Assembly: GCA_964586315.1 (NCBI GenBank)
Contig: CAZPHE010000001.1
Location: 62,001 to 126,000 of the forward strand
Direction: 5' to 3'
Length of the DNA: 64,000 nt
DNA from: CAZEER01 sp964586315
GTDB lineage: Bacteria > Fidelibacterota > Marinisomatia > Marinisomatales > UBA1611
Position 1 is the stretch's first letter. Each line of letters starts with the position of its first letter. Below are positions 37,322-46,299 of the stretch, piece after piece. Position numbers and translations under genes: made by a program. The notes beneath the pieces are model-generated. The model saw only the letters and a list, made by a program, of their open reading frames with translations. It searched no databases and was not told the origin of the DNA.

Positions 37322-38179
37322 TTGTCCTTTCGGCTATACATTATTTTAGGAGTAGCCTTATTTGCAGTAAGTTCAACATCTTTAGTTATAAGAGAGGTGT
37401 CCTCTTCTCCCCCATTAACATTGGCGTTTTGGAGAATGCTTACAGCGAGCGGTTTACTATGGTTTTACAGCGCACTTGGTAAAAACACAGCTCTATCGAA
37501 AAAGAATTTAAAACGAATCGTAGTTGCCGGAGTTTTTTTGGGTCTACATTTTACTTGTTTTTTTTGGGGGGTTCGTCACACGTCTATCGCAAATGCTACA
37601 ATATTAGCAAACACCGGTCCTTTTTTTACGGCACTTATATCCGCTTTCAATGGGAAAAGTCATTTAAAACCATCAGGATATGTTGGGCTTTTTCTGGCCT
37701 TAATTGGTGTTTGTATTGTTCAGAGTACCGGGCTTGATGTAAACAAAGATAGCTTAATAGGAAATTTGGTGTCGTTGTTGGGAGGTTTTTTTATATCCCT
37801 TACATATTTATTTGCAGAAAAAATAAGAATCACAACAAAAAATGTCGTTTATGGAAGAACTTTGTTTTTTGTAGCTGCTTTAACTATTCTCGCCATCTCA
37901 ATCTTTTTAGGAGAAAACCCAATGGTTTTTGAAAAAAAGCACTTACCTTGGTTTTTATTTTTAGGTCTGGTTCCATCTATATTTGGACATAATTTTTTAA
38001 ACTATGCTATTAAATATTTATCTCCGACTGCTATTGCATCGATTCCTTTAGGTGAGCCTATAATTGCTTCATTTTTAGGTTATATTTTATTCTATGAAAA
38101 AATCTCAAATGAAGCTTTTTTAGGTAGTCCTTTTGTTTTTATTGGTATTTATTTAATTTTAAAAAACTCCAACAAATAA
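37322..38179 (+). CDS. EamA/DMT-superfamily permease
   Basis: A 285-residue membrane protein with ten hydrophobic segments arranged as two EamA repeats. 'TLAFWRMLTASGLLW' and 'LLGGFFISLTYLFAEK' mark equivalent positions in the repeats, and 'SPTAIASIPLGEPIIASF' is a typical end block. DMT carriers export metabolites such as amino acids or sugars. It begins with TTG at 37322, five bases after the M20 stop, and is the last gene of the run. It converges on the second PlsC gene. Confidence 0.88.
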   Translation: MSFRLYIILGVALFAVSSTSLVIREVSSSPPLTLAFWRMLTASGLLWFYSALGKNTALSKKNLKRIVVAGVFLGLHFTCFFWGVRHTSIANATILANTGPFFTALISAFNGKSHLKPSGYVGLFLALIGVCIVQSTGLDVNKDSLIGNLVSLLGGFFISLTYLFAEKIRITTKNVVYGRTLFFVAALTILAISIFLGENPMVFEKKHLPWFLFLGLVPSIFGHNFLNYAIKYLSPTAIASIPLGEPIIASFLGYILFYEKISNEAFLGSPFVFIGIYLILKNSNK

Positions 38180-38212
38180 TAAAATTATTAATTTATATGA
38201 CCATTATTAATA

Positions 38213-38950
38213 TTAATTATTTTTAGGATAAAAATTGTTTTCTTTTTGATATTTTTTTACTAGTGCGTTTTTTTTATACGTGTTTTGACGATTCTCTGGA
38301 AGAAGCGCAGCGATGCGACACATCATGTCCTTTCCTATCTCTTTCAGCGCTTTGTTTTTTTCATTTTTGTTTCCACTTAAAATATGTGGACCAAATGGTT
38401 TTCCTATGTTAACCTGTATTCTAGACCTCACCCCTTTGAAAAGATCTTCCCATGCCGTTTCTGCTCCATATATTGCCATAGGCACAATTGGGGCTTTTCC
38501 TAAGGTGGATAAATAAACTGTTCCATTTTTCGCATCTCCTAAAAAAACATTTTCTATTCCACCATCAGGAAAAATTCCCAAAATTTCTTTTTTTTTCAAC
38601 ACCTGAATTGCCTTTTTTATGGTTGATGGAGCAAGCTTTTCTCTGTCAACAGGTATCCAACCATAAATAAATGGTGCCCATATAAACCACCATTCTACTT
38701 CCTGATCGCTAGCTGCAATAAAATTTATAGGTTTTTGAATTCCATAAGAAAAAAACAGCGGATCATAATAGCTGAAATGATTGCTTGCAATCACATAGGG
38801 ACCATTTTTGGGAAGGTTCCACTTCCCCCAAACCTTTGTTTTTGCAAGCGACGAGCCTAAAAACATCGCAACATATGTAAGGCAATAACGCCACCATTTG
38901 GGTTTTGGCGAAAGAGTTGATAGAATTTCTGGTCCAAACTTTTTTTTCAT
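38213..38950 (-). CDS. PlsC-type acyltransferase, second paralogue
   Basis: A 245-residue acyltransferase with catalytic 'ASNHFSYYDPLFF' (H-x4-D), 'GWIPVDREK', 'LGIFPDGGIENV' in the block III position, and 'VPMAIYGAET'. Block III has Asp-Gly-Gly where canonical PlsC has Glu-Gly-Thr, a change seen in divergent members of the family. It runs the other way from the lipid-type operon and ends 33 bases from the DMT gene. It might serve ordinary phospholipid synthesis while the PlsC at 30469 serves the ether lipid route; the reverse is also possible. Confidence 0.87.
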   Translation of the reverse strand: MKKKFGPEILSTLSPKPKWWRYCLTYVAMFLGSSLAKTKVWGKWNLPKNGPYVIASNHFSYYDPLFFSYGIQKPINFIAASDQEVEWWFIWAPFIYGWIPVDREKLAPSTIKKAIQVLKKKEILGIFPDGGIENVFLGDAKNGTVYLSTLGKAPIVPMAIYGAETAWEDLFKGVRSRIQVNIGKPFGPHILSGNKNEKNKALKEIGKDMMCRIAALLPENRQNTYKKNALVKKYQKENNFYPKNN

Positions 38951-38985
38951 TTAATTAAAACAAATAATATTAAAATTTTAATTGT

Positions 38986-39402
38986 TTAAAATGGCAAATC
39001 ATCTTCTTGGTTATGGTTTGTTTGAACGTCACTGGATTCATTTGTTCTTTTTTTATCTGAGTCGGGTTTTTTTCCAAGCATAGTAAAATTATCACATCTA
39101 ATTTCTGTCGTTTTCCTTTTAATTTGATTTTGATCTTCCCACTCATTGGTTTGTAATCGACCTTCTACGTACACCATCATCCCCTTATACATATACTCAC
39201 TAGCAGTTTCGGCCATTTTTCCATACATAACGACCCGATGCCATTCTGTTTTATCTTGATATTCACCATTTTGATTTTTCCATGATTCATTTGTTGCAAT
39301 ACTAAGGTTTGTAACGGCAGTACCCTGTGGGGTAAATCGACTTTCAGGGTCTTGACCAAGGTTTCCAACAAGAATTACTTTATTTACGCTGTTCTTTTGC
39401 AT
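38986..39402 (-). CDS. ssb: Single-stranded DNA-binding protein
   Basis: A 138-residue SSB with the complete OB fold ('VNKVILVGNLGQDPESRF', 'TEWHRVVMYGKMAE', 'MMVYVEGRLQT') and the acidic C-terminal tip 'EDDLPF' that recruits replication and repair proteins. The linker is short. It coats single-stranded DNA in replication, repair and recombination. It lies just downstream of dnaA on the same strand, 126 bases away. Confidence 0.96.
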   Translation of the reverse strand: MQKNSVNKVILVGNLGQDPESRFTPQGTAVTNLSIATNESWKNQNGEYQDKTEWHRVVMYGKMAETASEYMYKGMMVYVEGRLQTNEWEDQNQIKRKTTEIRCDNFTMLGKKPDSDKKRTNESSDVQTNHNQEDDLPF

Positions 39403-39528
39403 GCGTGCTCTCCATATCTAAAATTATTATAGGTTAAAACAACTTTTTTAAATCGTTTTAATTTACATCTTACATTCAAATTAAAATCTGTAATGTTATT
39501 TTAAAAAACAATTTTTACTTTAAAAAAA

Positions 39529-40899
39529 TCAAAAAAAAGATGAAGATATAGAGAGTTCTTGTTTGATAGAATTGATAATGTTTTTTATCCTTTTATCTTT
39601 TGTTGTTTTTTTATTAATTGTTTTCAATGCGTGCATAACTGTTGTGTGGTCTCTACCTCCAAAATAAACACCTATATTATTCAAAGACGTCCCAATAATT
39701 TCTCGACACAAAAACATTGATAAATGGCGCGCTTCGGCTATTTCCATTTTTCTACTTTTTCCAACGATCTCTTTTTCAGAAATTTTTGAAGAAGCTGAAA
39801 CCCTTTTAACTATGTTTTCTATTGAAATGTCTTTAAAGCTTCCAACCCCTACTCTTTCTTTGACAACATCAAACACTAAATTTTTATCGATCTCTTTGTT
39901 TAATAAAGACGATTTAGCTAAAATTCTAATGATTGCACCCTCTAAATCTCTAATATTGTTTTTAATATGCCTTGCTATAAATTCAACAATTTCATATTCA
40001 AGGCTTAGGCCATTCTGCTCAGCTTTATCTAAAAGAATAGCAACCCTCATTTCAAAATCTGGAGGCTGAACATCAACAGAAAGACCAGATTGAAATCTTG
40101 ACAACAGTCTTAACTGAAGTCCCTTCATTTCTCCTGGAAATTTATCTGCTGTTAAAACTATTTGTTTTCGACTTTGATATAAAACATTAAAGGTATGAAA
40201 AAATTGTTCCTGTGTTTGTTCCTTGCCTCTAAAAAACTGAATGTCATCAATGAGTAAAATGTCCGCAGACCTATAATTTTGAGCAAATTCGATGGTTTTG
40301 TTTTTTCTTAAACTATTAACAAAATCTAACGTGAATTGTTCGCTTGTAATGTTTACAATTTTAAAATTATTATGTTTTTCGATTGCTTTATTGCCTATCG
40401 CATGAATAAGGTGTGTTTTTCCTAGACCCACGCCTCCATAAATAATTAAAGGGTTAAAATTATGTTCACCGGGATTATTGGCAACAGACTCACTTGCTGC
40501 TTTTGCAAATTCGTTATTATTTCCAACAATAAAATTTTCGAATGTATATTGTTTGTTTAGATTGTTAAACTTTCCGGGCAATGTTTTTTTATTAGTATAA
40601 ACTATGTCTTTTCTGTCATCGCTATCTTTTAAATTTTTATTTTTATTTATTTCAATATTATATTTAATTACCCTACCATTTGTTTCACCAAGCGCAGATT
40701 GAAGGTCAGTTTTGTAGTGTGATTCAATCCATTCATGAAAAAACTGATTTGGCACCTCTAAAAAAAGAATATTATTTTTTAATCTTTTAGGCTTAATAGG
40801 ATCAAACCAAGCGTTAATTGCGTGAGAAGGTAGAGAATTTTTTAATCTGCTGTAGATAGTCTCCCAGACCAGTTTATGGTTTTCTATGTTTTTATCCAC
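39529..40899 (-). CDS. dnaA: Chromosomal replication initiator protein DnaA
   Basis: The initiator that binds DnaA boxes and opens the origin. With a GTG start at 40899 it has 456 residues. Domain I has a Trp at residue 12 as in other DnaA proteins; the ATPase domain has Walker A 'GGVGLGKTHLIHAIG', Walker B 'LLIDDIQFF' and sensor regions; the C-terminal DNA-binding domain carries the signature 'GGRDHTTVMHA'. An upstream ATG at 40947 would add 16 residues that are unlike normal DnaA starts. The GTG has a GGA about eight bases upstream. A consensus DnaA box overlaps this start codon, suggesting autoregulation. Confidence 0.95.
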   Translation of the reverse strand: MDKNIENHKLVWETIYSRLKNSLPSHAINAWFDPIKPKRLKNNILFLEVPNQFFHEWIESHYKTDLQSALGETNGRVIKYNIEINKNKNLKDSDDRKDIVYTNKKTLPGKFNNLNKQYTFENFIVGNNNEFAKAASESVANNPGEHNFNPLIIYGGVGLGKTHLIHAIGNKAIEKHNNFKIVNITSEQFTLDFVNSLRKNKTIEFAQNYRSADILLIDDIQFFRGKEQTQEQFFHTFNVLYQSRKQIVLTADKFPGEMKGLQLRLLSRFQSGLSVDVQPPDFEMRVAILLDKAEQNGLSLEYEIVEFIARHIKNNIRDLEGAIIRILAKSSLLNKEIDKNLVFDVVKERVGVGSFKDISIENIVKRVSASSKISEKEIVGKSRKMEIAEARHLSMFLCREIIGTSLNNIGVYFGGRDHTTVMHALKTINKKTTKDKRIKNIINSIKQELSISSSFF

Positions 40900-40911
40900 A
40901 AGTTTTCCACA
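40892..40911 (+). promoter_or_regulatory. Pair of DnaA boxes at the dnaA start
   Basis: TTATCCACA at 40892-40900 is identical to the strongest consensus DnaA box, and TTTTCCACA at 40903-40911 differs from it by one base. They are spaced 11 bases apart, roughly one helical turn, and overlap the GTG start of dnaA. They could form part of an origin or repress dnaA. The neighbouring dnaA-rpmH gap has no further perfect box. Confidence 0.6.
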
Positions 40912-41055
40912 TGTCTTTTTCTGTTCTATAAAAATTAACAAATACACTTGAGTTTTTTTACGGTTTTTTTTGTTTTTATGTGTCTATATGAACTAATAAT
41001 ATTTTTGTGATGTTGGTTTGTCTTTTGTAATTTTCGGGCTAAACTACTTTAAGTT

Positions 41056-41190
41056 ATGAAAAGAACATTTCAACCAAGCAATAGAAAAAAACGAAACAAG
41101 CATGGTTTTCGATCAAGAATGTCTTCCGTTGGTGGCCGCAATGTACTTCGCAGGCGACGTAAAAAAGGTCGACGTCGTTTAGCAGTATAA
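41056..41190 (+). CDS. rpmH: 50S ribosomal protein L34
   Basis: A 44-residue, very basic protein reading 'KRTFQPSNRKKRNKHGFRS' at the start and ending 'RRRLAV', which is L34 from end to end. L34 belongs to the large ribosomal subunit. It diverges from dnaA across about 150 bases, the classical dnaA-rpmH arrangement near bacterial origins. The stop is only nine bases before the yidD start, leaving no room for rnpA. Confidence 0.97.
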   Translation: MKRTFQPSNRKKRNKHGFRSRMSSVGGRNVLRRRRKKGRRRLAV

Positions 41191-41199
41191 AAGCTTAGT

Positions 41200-41439
41200 T
41201 TGTTTTTTCTCCGATCATTTGATCGCCTTTTAGTTCGTTTTCTTTATTGCTTAATTAGGGGTTATCAAATTTTTATCTCTCCTATAATTGGGTCACATTG
41301 TCGATTTCAACCAACCTGTTCTAACTATGCTCTTTTAGCCCTAAAAAACAAGGGTTTTATAGTTGGCTTATTCCTGGCTAGTCAAAGAATTTTAAAGTGT
41401 AATCCCTTCCACCCGGGCGGTCATGACGCGATCAAATAA
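41200..41439 (+). CDS. yidD: Membrane protein insertion efficiency factor YidD
   Basis: A 79-residue protein with the YidD signature 'RFQPTCSNYALLAL' and 'RILKCNPFHPGGHD'. YidD is a small peripheral inner-membrane protein that helps insertion by YidC. It starts with TTG at 41200. It is followed by yidC two bases later, the usual order. In most bacteria rnpA precedes yidD, but it is absent here. Confidence 0.93.
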   Translation: MFFLRSFDRLLVRFLYCLIRGYQIFISPIIGSHCRFQPTCSNYALLALKNKGFIVGLFLASQRILKCNPFHPGGHDAIK

Positions 41440-41441
41440 AA

Positions 41442-43109
41442 ATGGATAGAAACACTCTTCTGGCATTCTTTTTAATTGCCCTTGTTTTACTGCTCACCCC
41501 TAAATACATGGAACTTTTTTCCCCAACGGTTTCTCCAAAAAAGGTTTTTGTCGACAAAAACGTTCAAAAAGAAAGTGAGGCAAATAAAAAAACCCAGGTT
41601 GTTTCACAAAGTCCAGCCATTCAAAAACAAAAGTTTTTAAACAAAAATTTAAAAAACAAGACTGGCAAAGAAAAAACTGCGGTTGTTGAAACCCCTCTTT
41701 ACAGGGCTGTTATATCTTCATATGCTGGCGGCACAATAAAAGAATTCTATATTAAAAATCACTTTACCCCAGACAGCCAAACCGTTAGCTTAATTAACCA
41801 AGGCGCTGAAGAAAAGAACCTTGAGCTTTATTTAAGAGACTTAGATGGACAAAAGATAAACCTCAGCACATACTGGGAAACAAAATCAAAATCACCAGAA
41901 GTTAATATTTCAGATATTCTTTCATTAGAGTATCGGGTCGAGCTGTTCTCAGGAGACACCATCATAAAAACTTTGATTTTTGATCCAACCTCCTATTCTA
42001 TAAAAATTAATTTAAACCTTAAAAATGTTAGACAGGGTGTTTATAGAGACGCAACCTTTTCGTGGGAAGGTGGGCTGTCTACAACAGAAAAAGACACCAA
42101 GGATGATAAAACATATTTTAAATCCTATATATATCAAGGCGGTGAGATTGAAGAGCTCAAAACAAAGCCCGGAAAAATCGAAGAAAAAACATATAATGGG
42201 GCAACTGAATGGTCGGCTATAAGAACAAAATACTTTGTTTCTGCCTTAATACCCAACGACCCATTAAATATTAGATCTAGTGTTCTTTCCGGCAGAAATG
42301 ACTCACTAGAATTATATAATAGTTATTTTATATTTGACGCTTATAAAGATATATCATTTACTTTGTTCTTGGGCCCTTTAGAATATGAAAGAGTACGCGC
42401 CCTTGGCGTAAACCTAGATGAAATAATGGACTTTGGATGGGCTTTTATTAGACCTATTTCAAAAGGTGTTTTATACACCCTAAAAAGAATGCATGACTAT
42501 ATTCCCAACTATGGTTATGTGCTAATCTTATTCTCTTTTATTGTGAAGATTTTAGTTTTTCCACTAACCAGAAAAAGCTACCAATCTACTGCTGCATTGC
42601 AGGTGGTTCAGCCGCAGGTTAACGCATTAAAAGAAAAATACAAAAACAACCCACAAAAACTTAATCAAGCAACAATGAAACTTTATAAAGAAAAAGGAGT
42701 AAATCCCTTGGGTGGGTGTCTGCCGATGCTTTTGCAAATGCCTTTATTATTTGCCCTTTTTATTGTTTTTCGAACAACTATTGAGCTGAGAAACGAACCG
42801 TTTTTGTTTTGGATAAAAGACCTGTCTTCGCCAGACATTATTTTTAATCTTCCATTTACTATACCGTTATATGGGGCCCACGTTGCCTTTTTGCCAATTT
42901 TGATGGCTATTTCTACATTTATACAGCAAAAAATGATGACGGGTGGAGCGGTTCAACCCCAACAAAAAATGATGCAATATTTTATGATGATTTTCTTTTT
43001 TTTAATATTTAATAATTTTCCATCAGGGTTAAATCTTTACTATACGCTTTTTAATGTTCTTACTATTGCACAACAAAAATTATTACCAAGTACAAAACAA
43101 AAAACCTAG
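41442..43109 (+). CDS. yidC: Membrane protein insertase YidC
   Basis: A 555-residue YidC/Oxa1 insertase. It has an N-terminal anchor, a large beta-rich periplasmic domain (about 75-330) and the five-helix 60KD_IMP core with 'NYGYVLILFSFIVKILVFPLT', cytoplasmic 'MKLYKEKGVNPLGGCLPMLLQMP' (pieces) and 'NNFPSGLNLYY'. It inserts membrane proteins alone or with SecYEG. The length and domain order are those of Gram-negative YidC. It follows yidD and precedes mnmE in one close-packed operon. Confidence 0.96.
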   Translation: MDRNTLLAFFLIALVLLLTPKYMELFSPTVSPKKVFVDKNVQKESEANKKTQVVSQSPAIQKQKFLNKNLKNKTGKEKTAVVETPLYRAVISSYAGGTIKEFYIKNHFTPDSQTVSLINQGAEEKNLELYLRDLDGQKINLSTYWETKSKSPEVNISDILSLEYRVELFSGDTIIKTLIFDPTSYSIKINLNLKNVRQGVYRDATFSWEGGLSTTEKDTKDDKTYFKSYIYQGGEIEELKTKPGKIEEKTYNGATEWSAIRTKYFVSALIPNDPLNIRSSVLSGRNDSLELYNSYFIFDAYKDISFTLFLGPLEYERVRALGVNLDEIMDFGWAFIRPISKGVLYTLKRMHDYIPNYGYVLILFSFIVKILVFPLTRKSYQSTAALQVVQPQVNALKEKYKNNPQKLNQATMKLYKEKGVNPLGGCLPMLLQMPLLFALFIVFRTTIELRNEPFLFWIKDLSSPDIIFNLPFTIPLYGAHVAFLPILMAISTFIQQKMMTGGAVQPQQKMMQYFMMIFFFLIFNNFPSGLNLYYTLFNVLTIAQQKLLPSTKQKT

Positions 43110-43112
43110 GCA

Positions 43113-44435
43113 ATGTTTGAAGATACGATAGTTTCGCAGGCTACACCAGTTGGGCATTCAGCGATTGCAATTATTAGGATAAGTGGAAAAATGGCTTTTG
43201 AATATGCCAAGCGCATAACCCGTACGAAAAAAAATTTTAAACACTTAAGACCTAAACATTTACCAATCTATATAAACAGAAAAAGAAAAATTGATTCGGG
43301 TATTTTTATTCCCTTTTTTTCTCCAAGGTCATACGATGGTGAAAACATCATAGAAATTTCATGTCATGGAAATCCATTTATAATTGGAGCAATAATTGAT
43401 GAATTTTTAAAATATGGTGCTAGAATAGCCAAGCCTGGAGAATACACAAAACGAGCATTTCTAAATAATAAATTAGACTTAAATCAAGCAGAGTCTGTGG
43501 GCTTGTTAATCCAATCTAAGTCTTTAGAGGCAGCTGAAAAGCAAACACAGAACTTAGACGGAAACCTTTCTTTAGGTTTAAACACCATAAGAAATGAAGT
43601 AGTTTCAGCTTTAGCCTTATTAGAATATGAGTTTGATGTTTCAGAAATTAAATTTTTAAAAAAAAAGGATTTGTTTAAAATTAAAAATAATATTAAAAAC
43701 TGTGAAAAACGCCTATCTAAAATCATTGGTTCATTTAATTTTGGATCTGCCTATTCTAAAGGGCTTAGGTTTGTTTTTGTAGGAAAAGCCAATGTGGGAA
43801 AATCAACCCTAATAAACACATTGTTAAACTACGACAGGATTATTACAAACAACAAACCTGGAACAACTAGAGACGTTATTACTGTAGAAACAATTTTTAA
43901 AGGAGTCCCCGTTACGTTAATTGACACAGCAGGCATTAACAGAACAAATGACCCCGTCGAACTCCAAGGAATTGAAAAAACAAAAGAAGAAATAAGCAGA
44001 TCAGATGTAATTTTTTCGCTGTTTACCTTTGATGCCCAACCTGTTGATTTTATTGTAGATAAGCACACTATTAACATATATAATAAAAACGATTTAGCGC
44101 CCTATCGCGGTAATAAAAAAGACGTGATTTCCATTTCCGCATTAAGCGGAGATGGTATCGATACTCTTAAACAAAAAATAAACAAATCTATAAAAACAGT
44201 AACAAAGTCAAGCGAACCCCGCATTATAACAACCATAAGACAAAAGGACTCATTAACCCGCGCATTAAAAGCAATTAAGTCCGCATCAACACATTTTAAG
44301 CAAAATCCAGCACAGCTTGAATTAATCGCTAGCGACCTTAGAAGCTCCTTGTATCAATTCGACATAACATCAGGAAAAACAATAACTAACGAGGTTTTAG
44401 AAAGTGTTTTTTCTTCATTTTGCGTTGGAAAATGA
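43113..44435 (+). CDS. mnmE: tRNA modification GTPase MnmE
   Basis: A 440-residue GTPase that works with MnmG to install the 5-carboxymethylaminomethyl group on wobble uridine 34. The N-terminal folate-binding domain begins 'DTIVSQATPVGHSAIAIIR'; the G domain has G1 'GKANVGKST' near 225, G2 in 'GTTRDVI', G3 'DTAGI' and G4 'NKND'; the chain ends with the catalytic 'FCVGK'. All key residues are present. Its TGA overlaps the mnmG ATG as ATGA. Confidence 0.97.
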   Translation: MFEDTIVSQATPVGHSAIAIIRISGKMAFEYAKRITRTKKNFKHLRPKHLPIYINRKRKIDSGIFIPFFSPRSYDGENIIEISCHGNPFIIGAIIDEFLKYGARIAKPGEYTKRAFLNNKLDLNQAESVGLLIQSKSLEAAEKQTQNLDGNLSLGLNTIRNEVVSALALLEYEFDVSEIKFLKKKDLFKIKNNIKNCEKRLSKIIGSFNFGSAYSKGLRFVFVGKANVGKSTLINTLLNYDRIITNNKPGTTRDVITVETIFKGVPVTLIDTAGINRTNDPVELQGIEKTKEEISRSDVIFSLFTFDAQPVDFIVDKHTINIYNKNDLAPYRGNKKDVISISALSGDGIDTLKQKINKSIKTVTKSSEPRIITTIRQKDSLTRALKAIKSASTHFKQNPAQLELIASDLRSSLYQFDITSGKTITNEVLESVFSSFCVGK

Positions 44436-46282
44436 AATCAATAACAAAAACCTGGGATATTGTGGTTGTTGGGGGTGGTCACGCTGGCGTAGAGGCTGCC
44501 TTAATTTCCTCAAAGCTGGGTAGGTCTGTCGCTCTAATTACAATGGATAAAAACGCCATTGGAAGAATGTCCTGCAACCCCGCTATTGGTGGCTTAGCAA
44601 AAGGACAAATGGTTCGTGAAATTGATGTTTTAGGTGGAGCCATGGGCTTTATTGCAGATAAAACCGGAATTCAATTTAAAACCTTAAATAAAAAAAAAGG
44701 AAGAGCCGTTTGGTCTCCTCGCGCACAAATAGATAAACGGCAATATGAAAAAAAAATAAAAAAGAAGGTTGTTTCTACAAACATCAAGATTTTTCAAGAT
44801 GAGGCTATTAATATAATAATTAAAAATTATAAAGTTTCTGCTATAATACTAAGAAGTGAATATAAAATTAAATGTCATAATGCCATTATAACAGCTGGCA
44901 CTTTTTTATCTGGAAAAATACATATTGGTGAAAGAAAAATTTTAGCAGGTAGGATGGGTGAAGAAAACTCCGAAGGACTGACTGCCTCTCTTGTTTCTGT
45001 AGGATTTAGGGCTGGGCGCCTTAAAACAGGAACCCCACCTCGCTTAAAAAAAGACAGTATTATTTGGGAAAAACTAAAACCAAACTTTGGAGATAAAACG
45101 CCTATTCCATTTTCATATTTCACAAAACAGTTTAAGCCAAAAAACGAACCTTGTTACTCAACCCATACAAACCAAAAATCACATGATGTCATTTTTAAAA
45201 ACATACACACCTCTCCAATGTTTTCAGGTGATATCGGAGGAAAAGGCCCAAGATATTGCCCATCTATAGAAGACAAGGTTTTTAGGTTTAACGAAAAACC
45301 CTCTCATTTGTTATACTTAGAACCAGAATGGGTAGACTCAGATCAAATCTACCTAAATGGTTTTTCAACAAGCCTACCTGAAGAAACACAAAAAAGGGCC
45401 CTTCGTTTTATTCCTGGCCTAGAAGAGGTTGAGTTTTTTCGCCCGGGTTATGCGATTGAATATGATTTTTTTCCACCATCTCAACTAAAGGCCACCCTAG
45501 AGTCAAAAGATGTCTCAGGTTTGTTTTTTGCCGGGCAAATGAATGGAACCTCTGGCTATGAAGAAGCTGCAGCACAGGGCTTGATTTGCGGAATAAACGC
45601 ACACCAAAAATTGCTTCTAAATCCTCCGCTTATTCTTTCAAGAAGCTCTTCTTATATAGGCGTAATGATAGACGATCTGATAACAAAAGACACCCTTGAA
45701 CCATATAGAATGTTTACATCTCGAGCAGAATACCGACTTTTATTGCGCTTTTCAAACACCTTTGAACGACTTTATCCTACAGCAAAACAATTAAACCTTC
45801 TTTCCTCTTCTAAGCTCAAAACCATAGAAAGCCTTTTAATAGAAAAGGACCTTATTAAACAAAACCTCAATACAACCATAAATAAAAATCAAATAAAACC
45901 AAATAAAAACATAACTGTATCCACCCCAGCGAAAACCCTAATAAAAAGAACAGACATATCCATAGAAGACCTCCCGGGGGATCTGTTTAAAACAAAAACA
46001 AAACTTTTAGACTGGCAAAAAAGAGATATCGCTTATGATGTTGAATCTGATATAAAATATAAAGGCTACATAAACCGACACCTAAAGGAAATTCGATCAT
46101 TAAAAAAAAATGAAAACCTTAAAATTTCAAAGTTCTTAGATTATTCATCTGTTCCCGGGCTGTCAAACGAAGGGATAGAAAAATTAACTTTAGTAAGGCC
46201 TGAAACCCTAGGTCAAGCAAAAAGGATCTCTGGTGTTACGCCATCAGACGCGGTGGTTCTTCATGTTTTTATTTCTAAATAA
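44432..46282 (+). CDS. mnmG: tRNA uridine-34 carboxymethylaminomethyl modification enzyme MnmG
   Basis: A 616-residue FAD protein, partner of MnmE. The dinucleotide-binding start 'DIVVVGGGHAGVEAALIS', 'MSCNPAIGGLAKG', 'LKTGTPPRL' and the catalytic-type 'GYAIEYDF' and 'NGTSGYEEAAAQGL' are all intact, as is the C-terminal MnmE-binding helical domain. I chose the ATG at 44432, which overlaps the mnmE stop as ATGA; a longer TTG frame from 44420 adds four residues. It ends two bases before the parS-like site. Confidence 0.96.
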   Translation: MKSITKTWDIVVVGGGHAGVEAALISSKLGRSVALITMDKNAIGRMSCNPAIGGLAKGQMVREIDVLGGAMGFIADKTGIQFKTLNKKKGRAVWSPRAQIDKRQYEKKIKKKVVSTNIKIFQDEAINIIIKNYKVSAIILRSEYKIKCHNAIITAGTFLSGKIHIGERKILAGRMGEENSEGLTASLVSVGFRAGRLKTGTPPRLKKDSIIWEKLKPNFGDKTPIPFSYFTKQFKPKNEPCYSTHTNQKSHDVIFKNIHTSPMFSGDIGGKGPRYCPSIEDKVFRFNEKPSHLLYLEPEWVDSDQIYLNGFSTSLPEETQKRALRFIPGLEEVEFFRPGYAIEYDFFPPSQLKATLESKDVSGLFFAGQMNGTSGYEEAAAQGLICGINAHQKLLLNPPLILSRSSSYIGVMIDDLITKDTLEPYRMFTSRAEYRLLLRFSNTFERLYPTAKQLNLLSSSKLKTIESLLIEKDLIKQNLNTTINKNQIKPNKNITVSTPAKTLIKRTDISIEDLPGDLFKTKTKLLDWQKRDIAYDVESDIKYKGYINRHLKEIRSLKKNENLKISKFLDYSSVPGLSNEGIEKLTLVRPETLGQAKRISGVTPSDAVVLHVFISK

Positions 46283-46283
46283 C

Positions 46284-46299
46284 TGTTTCACGTGAAACC
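46284..46299. promoter_or_regulatory. parS-like centromere site (ParB binding), overlapping the mfd start codon
   Basis: The 16 bases read TGTTTCACGTGAAACC, which matches the standard bacterial parS TGTTTCACGTGAAACA at 15 positions. The central 14 bases GTTTCACGTGAAAC form a perfect palindrome. ParB loads at parS to segregate origins, and sites lie near oriC. The mfd GTG start (46292-46294) is inside the palindrome. No parA or parB gene is in the window. I saw no second copy by eye. Confidence 0.82.
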
